Below are positions 9,126 to 17,227 of a stretch of 64,000 nucleotides of DNA, piece by piece. The DNA comes from Cyclobacterium sp. SYSU L10401 (GTDB lineage Bacteria; Bacteroidota; Bacteroidia; Cytophagales; Cyclobacteriaceae), in assembly GCF_010993705.1 (NCBI RefSeq), contig NZ_WOFO01000007.1:225722-289721 (forward strand), given 5' to 3'. Made by a program: the position numbers and the translations under genes. Every line of letters begins with the position of its first letter. The first letter of the stretch is position 1. The notes beneath the pieces are model-generated. The model was not told the origin of the DNA. It did not search any database and saw nothing but the letters and a program-made list of their open reading frames with translations.

Positions 9126-10310
9126 ATGTTAAACAGAAGAATCCTTAGAGTAAAAGCATTTCAGACACTTTATGCTTATCAGCAGTGCAAGAATTCCAAT
9201 GCTAATCTGGCGCAGGATTTCATCAGGGAAGCTTTTCTACCTGATCTCAATACCATGGAGATTCAGGACAAAGGCCAATTAAAAAAAGAGGCAGAACAAT
9301 GCATCCATCTTTTTTTGAATAACCTGAATAAAGGGCAATTGCACGGGACGAACGAATCCAGTGAAAAAATACGACATACAGCCACGAAGGCGATTGATCT
9401 TTATCATAAATACAACAAAAAGGACAGAGACTTTTTAAAAAACAACATGTTGACTGCGGTTGAAAATATTCCTGGCCTCTACCTGTATGCCATTAGCATG
9501 CTGTTGGGTTTCGGGGAGCATGTCAGAAAGGAAAAGACGAAAAAAAGGATATTTGAAGAGCAGCCGATCATCCATCCTGCTTCTTTTCACAATCTGGCAA
9601 ACAACAAAGCCCTTGAAATCATCTCAGCCAATCATTCCTTCAAGCGGGAATGCCTCAGGTTTCAGGTTGATTTGGATGATCTGGAGCAGGAGATCAAAGA
9701 GTGGTACCGGGAATTGGTTAAGCCGCAGGAGGATTACCAGAAATACATGCGGACTGAAAATCCTACTTTTGAGCAAGACAAAGAGGTACTTCAGGCGATT
9801 TTGAAAAAGGTAGTGTTTAAATCTGAAGCACCGCTTAGTTTTTTTCAAGACAAAGACCTGAATTGGTCTGAAAACAAATCAATTGTGAGAAGTTTGGCAT
9901 CGAAAGTGCTAAAGAATTTGACAGGAAATGAGGAAAGTTCAGACGAAATTCTTCCCGAGCTGGCGCTTAACTGGGAGGAGGACAAGGAATTCTTCCAAAA
10001 TATATTTAACTTGACCATCACATCTGATGAGGATTTCAGCACCTTGATTGCTGAAAAAACAAAAAATTGGGATGTGGAAAGGATTGCGTTGACTGACAGG
10101 ATTATACTGATCATGGCTTTGACGGAAATGGTAAATTTTCCAAGTATCCCAACCAAAGTGACCATTAACGAGTACATAGATATATCCAAAACATACAGCA
10201 CGCCCAAAAGCAAGCAGTTTGTAAACGGGCTATTAGATACCTTATCGAAAGAATTAACCGATAGCGGAAAAATCCGTAAAAGTGGTAGAGGACTTATTGA
10301 TAATAAATAA
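9126..10310 (+). CDS. nusB: transcription antitermination factor NusB, long form
   Basis: Homolog of NusB, the RNA-binding antitermination factor used in rRNA transcription. The N terminus MLNRRILRVKAFQTLYAY and the C terminus (ERIALTDRIILIMALTEM through KFVNGLLD-like residues, about 305-380) match the two ends of the NusB fold. At 394 residues it is almost three times the E. coli length; the extra middle is helical and charged. Long NusB proteins are common in this phylum. It opens a tight operon: the next gene starts 8 bp after its stop. About 85 bp upstream is TTTG-N19-TTAATTTG (9013-9043), a near match to the phylum promoter and a possible start site. Confidence 0.85.
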   Translation: MLNRRILRVKAFQTLYAYQQCKNSNANLAQDFIREAFLPDLNTMEIQDKGQLKKEAEQCIHLFLNNLNKGQLHGTNESSEKIRHTATKAIDLYHKYNKKDRDFLKNNMLTAVENIPGLYLYAISMLLGFGEHVRKEKTKKRIFEEQPIIHPASFHNLANNKALEIISANHSFKRECLRFQVDLDDLEQEIKEWYRELVKPQEDYQKYMRTENPTFEQDKEVLQAILKKVVFKSEAPLSFFQDKDLNWSENKSIVRSLASKVLKNLTGNEESSDEILPELALNWEEDKEFFQNIFNLTITSDEDFSTLIAEKTKNWDVERIALTDRIILIMALTEMVNFPSIPTKVTINEYIDISKTYSTPKSKQFVNGLLDTLSKELTDSGKIRKSGRGLIDNK

Positions 10311-10318
10311 TACAGATA

Positions 10319-10624
10319 ATGAGTAAAAAAACAAATTCAATATTCGTTTTTGCCTTGGGAGCAGGTATTGGGGCTGTTCTGGGGGTGCTTTATGCGCCGG
10401 ATTCAGGCAATAACACCAGAGATAAATTGTCTTACCGTTTGGGTAAGTATAAAAATGAATTGGAAGACCTTATCGATGATCTGGTAGAAGGTAAAAGCCT
10501 GCCTGATAACCTGGCCAAATCCGAAGGTGACAAAGTCATCACGGAGGCCAAGTCAAAGGCAGAAAACCTGCTCAATGATGTAAATAAGCTGATTGACCAA
10601 ATTAATAAAGAAAACAACAATTAA
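10319..10624 (+). CDS. YtxH domain protein
   Basis: Small 101-residue protein with one N-terminal hydrophobic segment (about 9-25, FALGAGIGAVLGVLYAP) followed by a charged helical tail, the pattern of the YtxH/gas-vesicle-like family (PF12732). Family members are membrane-anchored and stress-associated, but their molecular role is not established. It lies 8 bp after nusB and 11 bp before the DUF1573 gene, in the same operon. Confidence 0.8.
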   Translation: MSKKTNSIFVFALGAGIGAVLGVLYAPDSGNNTRDKLSYRLGKYKNELEDLIDDLVEGKSLPDNLAKSEGDKVITEAKSKAENLLNDVNKLIDQINKENNN

Positions 10625-10635
10625 AATATTCGTTT

Positions 10636-11175
10636 ATGAATTATTCAAGAATTTCAGTATGGCTTTTGGGGGCTTCCCTTCTGTTTGCAGGAGCTTGCAG
10701 CCAAAGCGAGAAGGATGACCGGATTGAAGCTTTGGAGCAAAAAATATCGCAGCTGGAGCAAAACCAGGTGGTGACACCCAGCAATGTACAAAATGTAGCA
10801 CCGGCAGACCCATCCTCCATTGCAGCCTTTTCGTTTGAGGAAGAAGTTTATGATTTTGGGGCCATACAAGAGGGTAAAACAATAGAACATTTGTTTACTT
10901 TTGAAAATACCGGTCAGGCCCCGCTGGTCATTTCAAACATCCAGGCTTCCTGTGGTTGCACCACCCCTGAATGGACAAAAACTCCCGTTAAACCGGGAGA
11001 AGAAGGTTTTGTAAAAGTGGCCTTTAATTCATCTGGAAAATCAGGGGTCCAAAGTCCAACAGTGACCATTCAGGCCAATACATCACCAAACGTAACCCGT
11101 TTAAGACTTAAAGGAACAGTAAACAGGAATTCGGCTTCAGCATCACAACCCGCTGCAGGTCCAGTTAAAAGATAA
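10636..11175 (+). CDS. DUF1573 lipoprotein
   Basis: A 179-residue exported lipoprotein: hydrophobic run then FAGAC with C21. Residues 28-40 form a short heptad-like segment (EALEQKISQLEQ), then a DUF1573 immunoglobulin-like domain begins at FSFEEEVYDFGAIQEG and includes the typical SCGCTTPEW. The C-terminal tail is Ser/Ala/Pro-rich. The domain is widespread in Bacteroidota envelopes and its function is unknown. It is followed after 2 bp by yajC, so envelope or secretion roles are suggested only by position. Confidence 0.85.
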   Translation: MNYSRISVWLLGASLLFAGACSQSEKDDRIEALEQKISQLEQNQVVTPSNVQNVAPADPSSIAAFSFEEEVYDFGAIQEGKTIEHLFTFENTGQAPLVISNIQASCGCTTPEWTKTPVKPGEEGFVKVAFNSSGKSGVQSPTVTIQANTSPNVTRLRLKGTVNRNSASASQPAAGPVKR

Positions 11176-11177
11176 AA

Positions 11178-11495
11178 ATGTATAATCAAATATTGCTTCA
11201 ATTGGATGGTGCTGGTAGTGGCATCATGGGTCAGGTATTTCTCTTTGGTAGTATCATTTTGATCATGTACTTTTTCATGATCAGGCCCCAGCAAAAAAAA
11301 CAAAAAGAAACCACCAAATTTATTTCTGAAATTAAAAAGGGTGATCATGTGGTTACTGTTGGAGGTATCCATGGGAAAGTCTTCTCCGTAGAAGGTGACA
11401 TTGTGCAGCTAGAACTGGACAAAGGAATGAAACTTAAAGTGGAAAAATCCGCCCTTTCTCTGGATTACTCCAAAAAATTAAATAATGTCAAATAA
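11178..11495 (+). CDS. yajC: preprotein translocase subunit YajC
   Basis: Accessory subunit of the SecDF-YajC complex that assists Sec export. The 105-residue protein has one membrane helix (about 15-35, ending FMIRPQQKKQKE) and the conserved cytoplasmic segment IKKGDHVVTVGGIHGKV. secD/secF are not in the window. It starts 2 bp after the DUF1573 stop and is followed after 12 bp by the YbbR-like gene. Confidence 0.95.
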   Translation: MYNQILLQLDGAGSGIMGQVFLFGSIILIMYFFMIRPQQKKQKETTKFISEIKKGDHVVTVGGIHGKVFSVEGDIVQLELDKGMKLKVEKSALSLDYSKKLNNVK

Positions 11496-11507
11496 TTTCC
11501 AGTACAG

Positions 11508-12473
11508 TTGAGTACTTTCGGCAAATACTTCAGGAAGCTAAAACCTGAAAAAACTTCAAACCTGAAAGTGGTAGTCCTATGTGTTTTCACGGCTTCCACT
11601 TTTTGGCTTTTGAACGCCCTCAACAAGGACAATTACACCACTACGGTAAACCAGCCAGTCATCATTGACTATGACAGGGAGGAATATATGGCTGTAGCCG
11701 ATGTCCCCAGGGAAATTAGAATTTCCATCAATGGAAATGGCTGGGATTTGCTAAAAAGACATTTCAAAATCGGTGTTACAGATTTTGAAATCCAACTTGA
11801 AGAACCTTCCCAACAGCCCTACCTGCTTACTTCAAATATAGAAAACCAGCTTTCAGAGCATATTGCTTCCACCAATCTGGTAGATATAGTGCAGGACACC
11901 TTATTTTATCAAATTGATAAAATCGTATCAAAAAGAATTCAGCTGGCCGCAGATACCAGCTCAAACACGCTGGCTGAAAATCATGCCTATGCCTCAGCCA
12001 TTCGGATAGAACCTGAAACGGTAATGGTAAGAGGCCCCATTTCAATCATCGAACAACTTGAAGGGAAACTTAAAGTACCCTTAGGCGATCAAAATATTGA
12101 GGATGACTTTTCGAGGCTACTCCCCCTGGAATTAGGCAGGGATTTGAGCAGGTTTCTATCCCTGGATGAAGAGTCCGCTCAGGTATCTTTCGAGGTAGAA
12201 GAATTTCTTGAAAACACTTTACAACTGGAGATCAACAAGCTTTATTTCCCAAATAATGTAGGCATTGACAGCGAGGTCACAGAAGTAAGAGTTAACCTGT
12301 TTGTGGGAGAAAGCAGCATGGAGGACTTTCAAAACCTGGACCTTCGGGCCATCCTGAACTACAACAACCGGAACCGGGAAGACAGTACCATTTCAGTATC
12401 TTTAAATACTTTACCTGATTATATCAGGGACGTTTCCTTTGAACCCGAAAGCTTCAAGTTGACCTATGAATAA
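11508..12473 (+). CDS. YbbR-like domain protein (CdaR family)
   Basis: A 321-residue protein with one N-terminal membrane helix (about 19-39) and tandem YbbR-like beta domains facing out of the cytoplasm. In Firmicutes the YbbR protein CdaR regulates the diadenylate cyclase CdaA; no cyclase gene is adjacent here, so the same role is not shown. The start is a TTG at 11508 (MSTFGKYFRKLK), since no ATG fits before the membrane helix. The 3' end overlaps coaE by 8 bp, indicating translational coupling. Confidence 0.8.
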   Translation: MSTFGKYFRKLKPEKTSNLKVVVLCVFTASTFWLLNALNKDNYTTTVNQPVIIDYDREEYMAVADVPREIRISINGNGWDLLKRHFKIGVTDFEIQLEEPSQQPYLLTSNIENQLSEHIASTNLVDIVQDTLFYQIDKIVSKRIQLAADTSSNTLAENHAYASAIRIEPETVMVRGPISIIEQLEGKLKVPLGDQNIEDDFSRLLPLELGRDLSRFLSLDEESAQVSFEVEEFLENTLQLEINKLYFPNNVGIDSEVTEVRVNLFVGESSMEDFQNLDLRAILNYNNRNREDSTISVSLNTLPDYIRDVSFEPESFKLTYE

Positions 12474-13074
12474 GCCCAAACCGCTTACGGTTGGTATCAG
12501 TGGAGGTATAGGAGCTGGAAAAACATGGGTTGCCAGGATTTTTGCTTTATTGGACATCCCCATCTACAATGCAGATGAAAGAGCCAGGTGGCTTATGGCC
12601 CATCAAAAAGATCTGAAGTCAAAGATTCGCTCTGCCTTTGGGGCGCCATCCTATTTTCCGGATGGAAGCTTGAACAGAAAGTACCTGGCGGAGAAAGTCT
12701 TTGCAGACCCAGTCCTCACCAACAAAATAAATACCCTGGTCCACCCTGCTGTACGGGAGGATTTCAAGGAATGGGTAGGCAGGCAAGAAACAAACTATGT
12801 GTTAAAGGAAGCAGCCTTATTGTTCGAAACAGGATCTTTTCAGGAATTGAATTTCACCATCCATGTCACTGCTGCAGAATCACTCCGAATCGGGCGCATC
12901 CAAAAAAGAGATCCCCAAAGGTCCCGGCAACAGATCGATCAAATCATGTCAAAGCAATGGAAAGATGACAAAAAAAATGAATTGGCTGATTTCATTTTAT
13001 TCAATGATGAAACGAGGCTGGTGATACCACAGGTGCTTCAAATCCATCAAAGTTTGGCCTCAAGCAATCGATAA
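12466..13074 (+). CDS. coaE: dephospho-CoA kinase
   Basis: Catalyses the last step of coenzyme A synthesis, phosphorylating the 3'-hydroxyl of dephospho-CoA with ATP. The 202-residue protein has the P-loop GGIGAGKT (13-20), the downstream Asp in YNADERAR, and the lid-region arginines in RIQKRDPQR. Length matches the family. Its ATG lies inside the last codons of the YbbR gene (8-bp overlap), and it closes the nusB operon. It converges with the 98-residue gene at 13088. Confidence 0.95.
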   Translation: MNKPKPLTVGISGGIGAGKTWVARIFALLDIPIYNADERARWLMAHQKDLKSKIRSAFGAPSYFPDGSLNRKYLAEKVFADPVLTNKINTLVHPAVREDFKEWVGRQETNYVLKEAALLFETGSFQELNFTIHVTAAESLRIGRIQKRDPQRSRQQIDQIMSKQWKDDKKNELADFILFNDETRLVIPQVLQIHQSLASSNR

Positions 13075-13087
13075 TACCCTTCACCCA

Positions 13088-13384
13088 TCAGATTTCTGCA
13101 AGGCTGATTTGGTCCAGATAAAATTTCATCCTCGAATGGTTTTGGTTTAGAAAGTCGATTTTATCAATCCTGTCATATTTATGGTTGTAAAAAACCTCCA
13201 CATACTCTTTCCCCAATAAATAAAGATTTACTTTATAGGCATAGTAACGAATGGCAACCACAAAAGTCCCTTCTGTATACAATTTTTGTACTTTCTTATG
13301 AAGTGTAAGCTTTCTAAAATCCTCTTTACTCATACCACATTTATTGATATCTCTCATCAAACGGTTTTTTTTTGCTTGATGCAT
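13088..13384 (-). CDS. hypothetical protein, 98 residues
   Basis: No family recognised. The protein is basic, rich in Lys, Tyr and Asn, has no signal peptide or membrane helix, and shows a plausible alpha-plus-beta pattern (KLYTEGTFVVAIRYYAYKV). Codon use resembles the neighbours and the frame is clean from ATG to stop. It converges with coaE (13 bp apart). A candidate 32-residue membrane peptide gene lies 23 bp upstream on the same strand, so the two may form a small operon. Confidence 0.6.
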   Translation of the reverse strand: MHQAKKNRLMRDINKCGMSKEDFRKLTLHKKVQKLYTEGTFVVAIRYYAYKVNLYLLGKEYVEVFYNHKYDRIDKIDFLNQNHSRMKFYLDQISLAEI

Positions 13385-13407
13385 CTTTCTAATTTAGGTT
13401 TTACGGC

Positions 13408-13506
13408 TTAGCGAGGATAAAAGTAAATAAATATTGTAAAAATTACACCCGGAATCAGAAGTAATTTAATGATCCCTTCTACCTTTTGCAAGATTGGGTT
13501 TTGCAT
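13408..13506 (-). CDS. candidate 32-residue membrane peptide
   Basis: A short frame from ATG at 13506 to TAA at 13408. The predicted peptide starts MQNPILQKVEG and then has a single hydrophobic helix (IIKLLLIPGVIFTIFIYFY) with a final Arg, the layout of a small single-pass protein. It precedes the 98-residue gene by 23 bp on the same strand. No Shine-Dalgarno is visible, which is normal for this phylum. Support is only compositional, so chance remains possible. Confidence 0.35.
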   Translation of the reverse strand: MQNPILQKVEGIIKLLLIPGVIFTIFIYFYPR

Positions 13507-13550
13507 GTTAGTTTTAGGCTTTTTATGGATGGTCAAATTTCAGTTCCTTT

Positions 13551-14036
13551 ATGAATAATAACCACACAATGAAAATCGGGTTCTGGATCGTGTTGTTCGG
13601 TTTATGCATGTTACTTTTCAGTGCTTGTTCCGCTTCCCGTAAGATTCGGCAGCAAAACATACAGCAGGTGATTGATACCGCAAAATCATTTCAGGGAACA
13701 CCCTACCGCTATGGTGGCAGTACCAGAGCAGGCATGGATTGTTCTGCCCTGGTATATTTGTCGTTCCGAAGCGTAGGAATCACCTTGCCCAGGGTTTCCG
13801 TGGATCAAAGCAGGGTAGGAAAGCGGGTTTCAAAAAGAAAACTAAAAAAAGGAGATGTGGTATTTTTCGCCACCGGCAGAAGAAGGCGAAGGGTAACCCA
13901 TGCCGGGATCGTTACAGAAAAAAAGCGTGGTAGTACGTATTTTATTCATGCCTCCACTTCTTTGGGCGTGACAGAAGACCATATTCAATCGAAATATTGG
14001 TCCAGAAAGTGGGTCCGTGCCAGGAGAATCTTTTAA
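13551..14036 (+). CDS. NlpC/P60 family endopeptidase, lipoprotein
   Basis: Predicted periplasmic or outer-membrane-anchored cysteine peptidase that cleaves peptidoglycan stem peptides. Residues 1-26 form a lipoprotein signal (LLFSAC, C26). The catalytic triad is visible: C64 in GMDCSALVY, H117 in THAGIV and H133 in FIHAS. A basic run (GRRRRR, 109-114) sits just before the His. A second possible start, MKIGFW at 13569, would give a more usual signal peptide. It is monocistronic, with atpD 174 bp downstream under its own promoter. Confidence 0.92.
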   Translation: MNNNHTMKIGFWIVLFGLCMLLFSACSASRKIRQQNIQQVIDTAKSFQGTPYRYGGSTRAGMDCSALVYLSFRSVGITLPRVSVDQSRVGKRVSKRKLKKGDVVFFATGRRRRRVTHAGIVTEKKRGSTYFIHASTSLGVTEDHIQSKYWSRKWVRARRIF

Positions 14037-14135
14037 CCCGCATCAATTAAAATCTCAGGTTAGCGTTAATTTTTCTCATTAAAAAGGTAGTAATATAAAA
14101 AATTCAGACAAAGTGTATTAATTTTTAAAACATCC

Positions 14136-14165
14136 TTTGGTATTCAGCAATATTAACTAATTTTG
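14136..14165 (+). promoter_or_regulatory. Bacteroidota-type promoter of atpDC
   Basis: TTTG at 14136-14139, an 18-bp spacer, and TAATTTTG at 14158-14165, a full match to the phylum -33/-7 consensus. The atpD ATG is 45 bp downstream. Confidence 0.65.
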
Positions 14166-14201
14166 CACTCGAATTAAAAGTATTGTTCCTATTCATCTTA
14201 A

Positions 14202-15713
<1,512 letters not shown>

Positions 15714-15764
15714 ACAAAGGGTTGTTTTGAAGGGCAAGCTTCTTGTTCACCATAAAGAGAAATC

Positions 15765-16010
15765 ATGCATTTAGAAATCATTACCCCGGATAAAAAAGTA
15801 TTTGAAGGAGAAGTATCAGAGGCCACTTTTCCCGGCGCAAACGGCTCCTTTCAGGTCTTGAAAAACCATGCTGCCATCATATCTGCATTGGATAAGGGGG
15901 CTGTTTCCTATACCACGACAAATGGACGAAAATCTCTGGTCGTGGAAGGAGGAGTGGTGGAAGTAAACGATAATAAAATTATTGTACTGGCCGAAAAAGT
16001 AATTGCCTGA
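15765..16010 (+). CDS. atpC: F1F0 ATP synthase subunit epsilon, short form
   Basis: Central-stalk subunit. The 81 residues cover only the N-terminal beta-sandwich (LEIITPDKKVFEGEV to IIVLAEKVIA). The C-terminal two-helix domain, which in E. coli epsilon (about 138 residues) inhibits ATP hydrolysis, is absent. The frame ends cleanly and a terminator follows, so this is the native length, as in many Bacteroidota. Confidence 0.93.
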   Translation: MHLEIITPDKKVFEGEVSEATFPGANGSFQVLKNHAAIISALDKGAVSYTTTNGRKSLVVEGGVVEVNDNKIIVLAEKVIA

Positions 16011-16027
16011 TCGGTAAAAAATACTAT

Positions 16028-16064
16028 AAAAAAGGGTTTCGGAGCTATTCCGTAACCCTTTTTT
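16028..16064. terminator. bidirectional terminator between atpC and murQ
   Basis: Stem 16028-16043 pairs with 16049-16064 (AAAAAAGGGTTTCGGA with one mismatch) around a 5-base loop, with T-runs on both strands. It serves the two convergent genes. Confidence 0.85.
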
Positions 16065-16073
16065 GTTTTCCCT

Positions 16074-16883
16074 CTATTTCCCTAAAAAATCCAGGGCTTT
16101 TTTCACCGAGCCCTTCTCTGTAAGAAGGGCTTTGGCTTGCTCATAATCAACGATTCCAGCCCTTTTCATCAACATTTTCACACCTCGATCAATGATTTTA
16201 TCGTTGATAAGCAGCACATTAACCATCTTGTTATCCTCTACCCTTCCCAACCTGATCATGGCAGTGGTGGAAATCATATCAAAAATCATTTTCTGGGCAG
16301 TCCCGGCCTTCATACGGGTACTTCCGGTCACAAACTCCGGTCCGGTGATCACCTCTACAGCAAAATCTGCCTCAGAGGCAATGGGGGATTCCGGATTGCT
16401 GACAATACATCCTGTCGGAATGCCATTTTCCCTGCAAGCCTTAAGCGAGGCCCACACAAAAGGAGTAGTGCCACTGGCAGAAATTCCCAATACAAAATCT
16501 CCGGCTGATATGTCCTGGCGCTGCAAGGCCAGCCATCCTGCCTCCCTGTCATCCTCTTCTTCCTCCCTGGCCTCAATCAGGTGTTCCACTCCCCCGGCAA
16601 GTATAACATTTACCATTCCCCTGGGTATCCCATAGGTGGTTGGCAACTCTATGGCATCCAAAACCGAAAGCCGGCCTCCGCTTCCAGCTCCCAAATAAAA
16701 CAACCTCCCACCGGCTTCCAGCTGCTCTACGATCTTTCCTATCAGCAAATTGATTTCTGGCAGGGCTTTTTCTATGGACAGGGCTACTTTTTTATCCTCA
16801 TTATTGATGTGAGCTGTCAGTTCTTCTACAGACATTTTTTCCAAATGCCTGTAGAATGAGTCTTTTTCTGTGATCTTTGTCAT
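16074..16883 (-). CDS. murQ: N-acetylmuramic acid 6-phosphate etherase
   Basis: Cleaves the lactyl ether of MurNAc-6-phosphate to give GlcNAc-6-phosphate and lactate in peptidoglycan sugar recycling. The SIS-domain motifs are clear: LGAGSGGRLSVLDAIELP, GISASGTTPFVW and the family signature TGSTRMKAGTAQKM. At 269 residues it is slightly shorter than E. coli MurQ (about 298) but complete. It is the last gene of a minus-strand run and lies 47 bp after an HpcH/HpaI aldolase remnant. No MurNAc kinase or phosphotransferase transporter is adjacent; the ROK kinase at 25153 could supply a kinase, which is inference. Confidence 0.95.
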   Translation of the reverse strand: MTKITEKDSFYRHLEKMSVEELTAHINNEDKKVALSIEKALPEINLLIGKIVEQLEAGGRLFYLGAGSGGRLSVLDAIELPTTYGIPRGMVNVILAGGVEHLIEAREEEEDDREAGWLALQRQDISAGDFVLGISASGTTPFVWASLKACRENGIPTGCIVSNPESPIASEADFAVEVITGPEFVTGSTRMKAGTAQKMIFDMISTTAMIRLGRVEDNKMVNVLLINDKIIDRGVKMLMKRAGIVDYEQAKALLTEKGSVKKALDFLGK

Positions 16884-16930
16884 GGATAATTCATTTTGAG
16901 AAGATGTTTTTTATTTCAAAGGTTGCTGCA

Positions 16931-17227
16931 TTAAATCGTAGGTCCGGAAGAGGTATTGGCGCTGTCCTGGGCAATTCCTGCCGAAGCTTTTATGACTTTC
17001 AGGTCCTGTCTCAATTTTTGAGAAAAAATAGCGACATCGGAACTATGGATGATGATGTTGACCACTTCATTTCTGGAAATGGGAATGTGTTCTGGATCAA
17101 TAAAGACAAAGTCAAAGCCGGCACTTTCCATGGCACCGGGCCACAATGGATTGTGGGAGGTGATGCAGGTACCAAATACCAATTTATCCGTTTTGATTTT
17201 GTTCAAAAAACCCATATTTCTATTCAT
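16931..17227 (-). pseudogene. HpcH/HpaI-type aldolase, internally deleted remnant
   Basis: The first ~55 residues (KIKTDKLVFGTCITS through FDFVFIDPEHIPISRNE) match the start of HpcH/HpaI class II aldolases. They run directly into a segment (NIIIHSSDVAIFSQKL) that resembles the C-terminal end of that family. An intact member has about 250 residues, so about 150 residues, including the metal-binding and active-site core, appear to be missing in frame. The frame of 98 residues is open but the product should not be catalytic. It overlaps the 3' end of the toroid gene by 8 bp, which suggests that an intact gene was once translationally coupled there. Confidence 0.7.
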
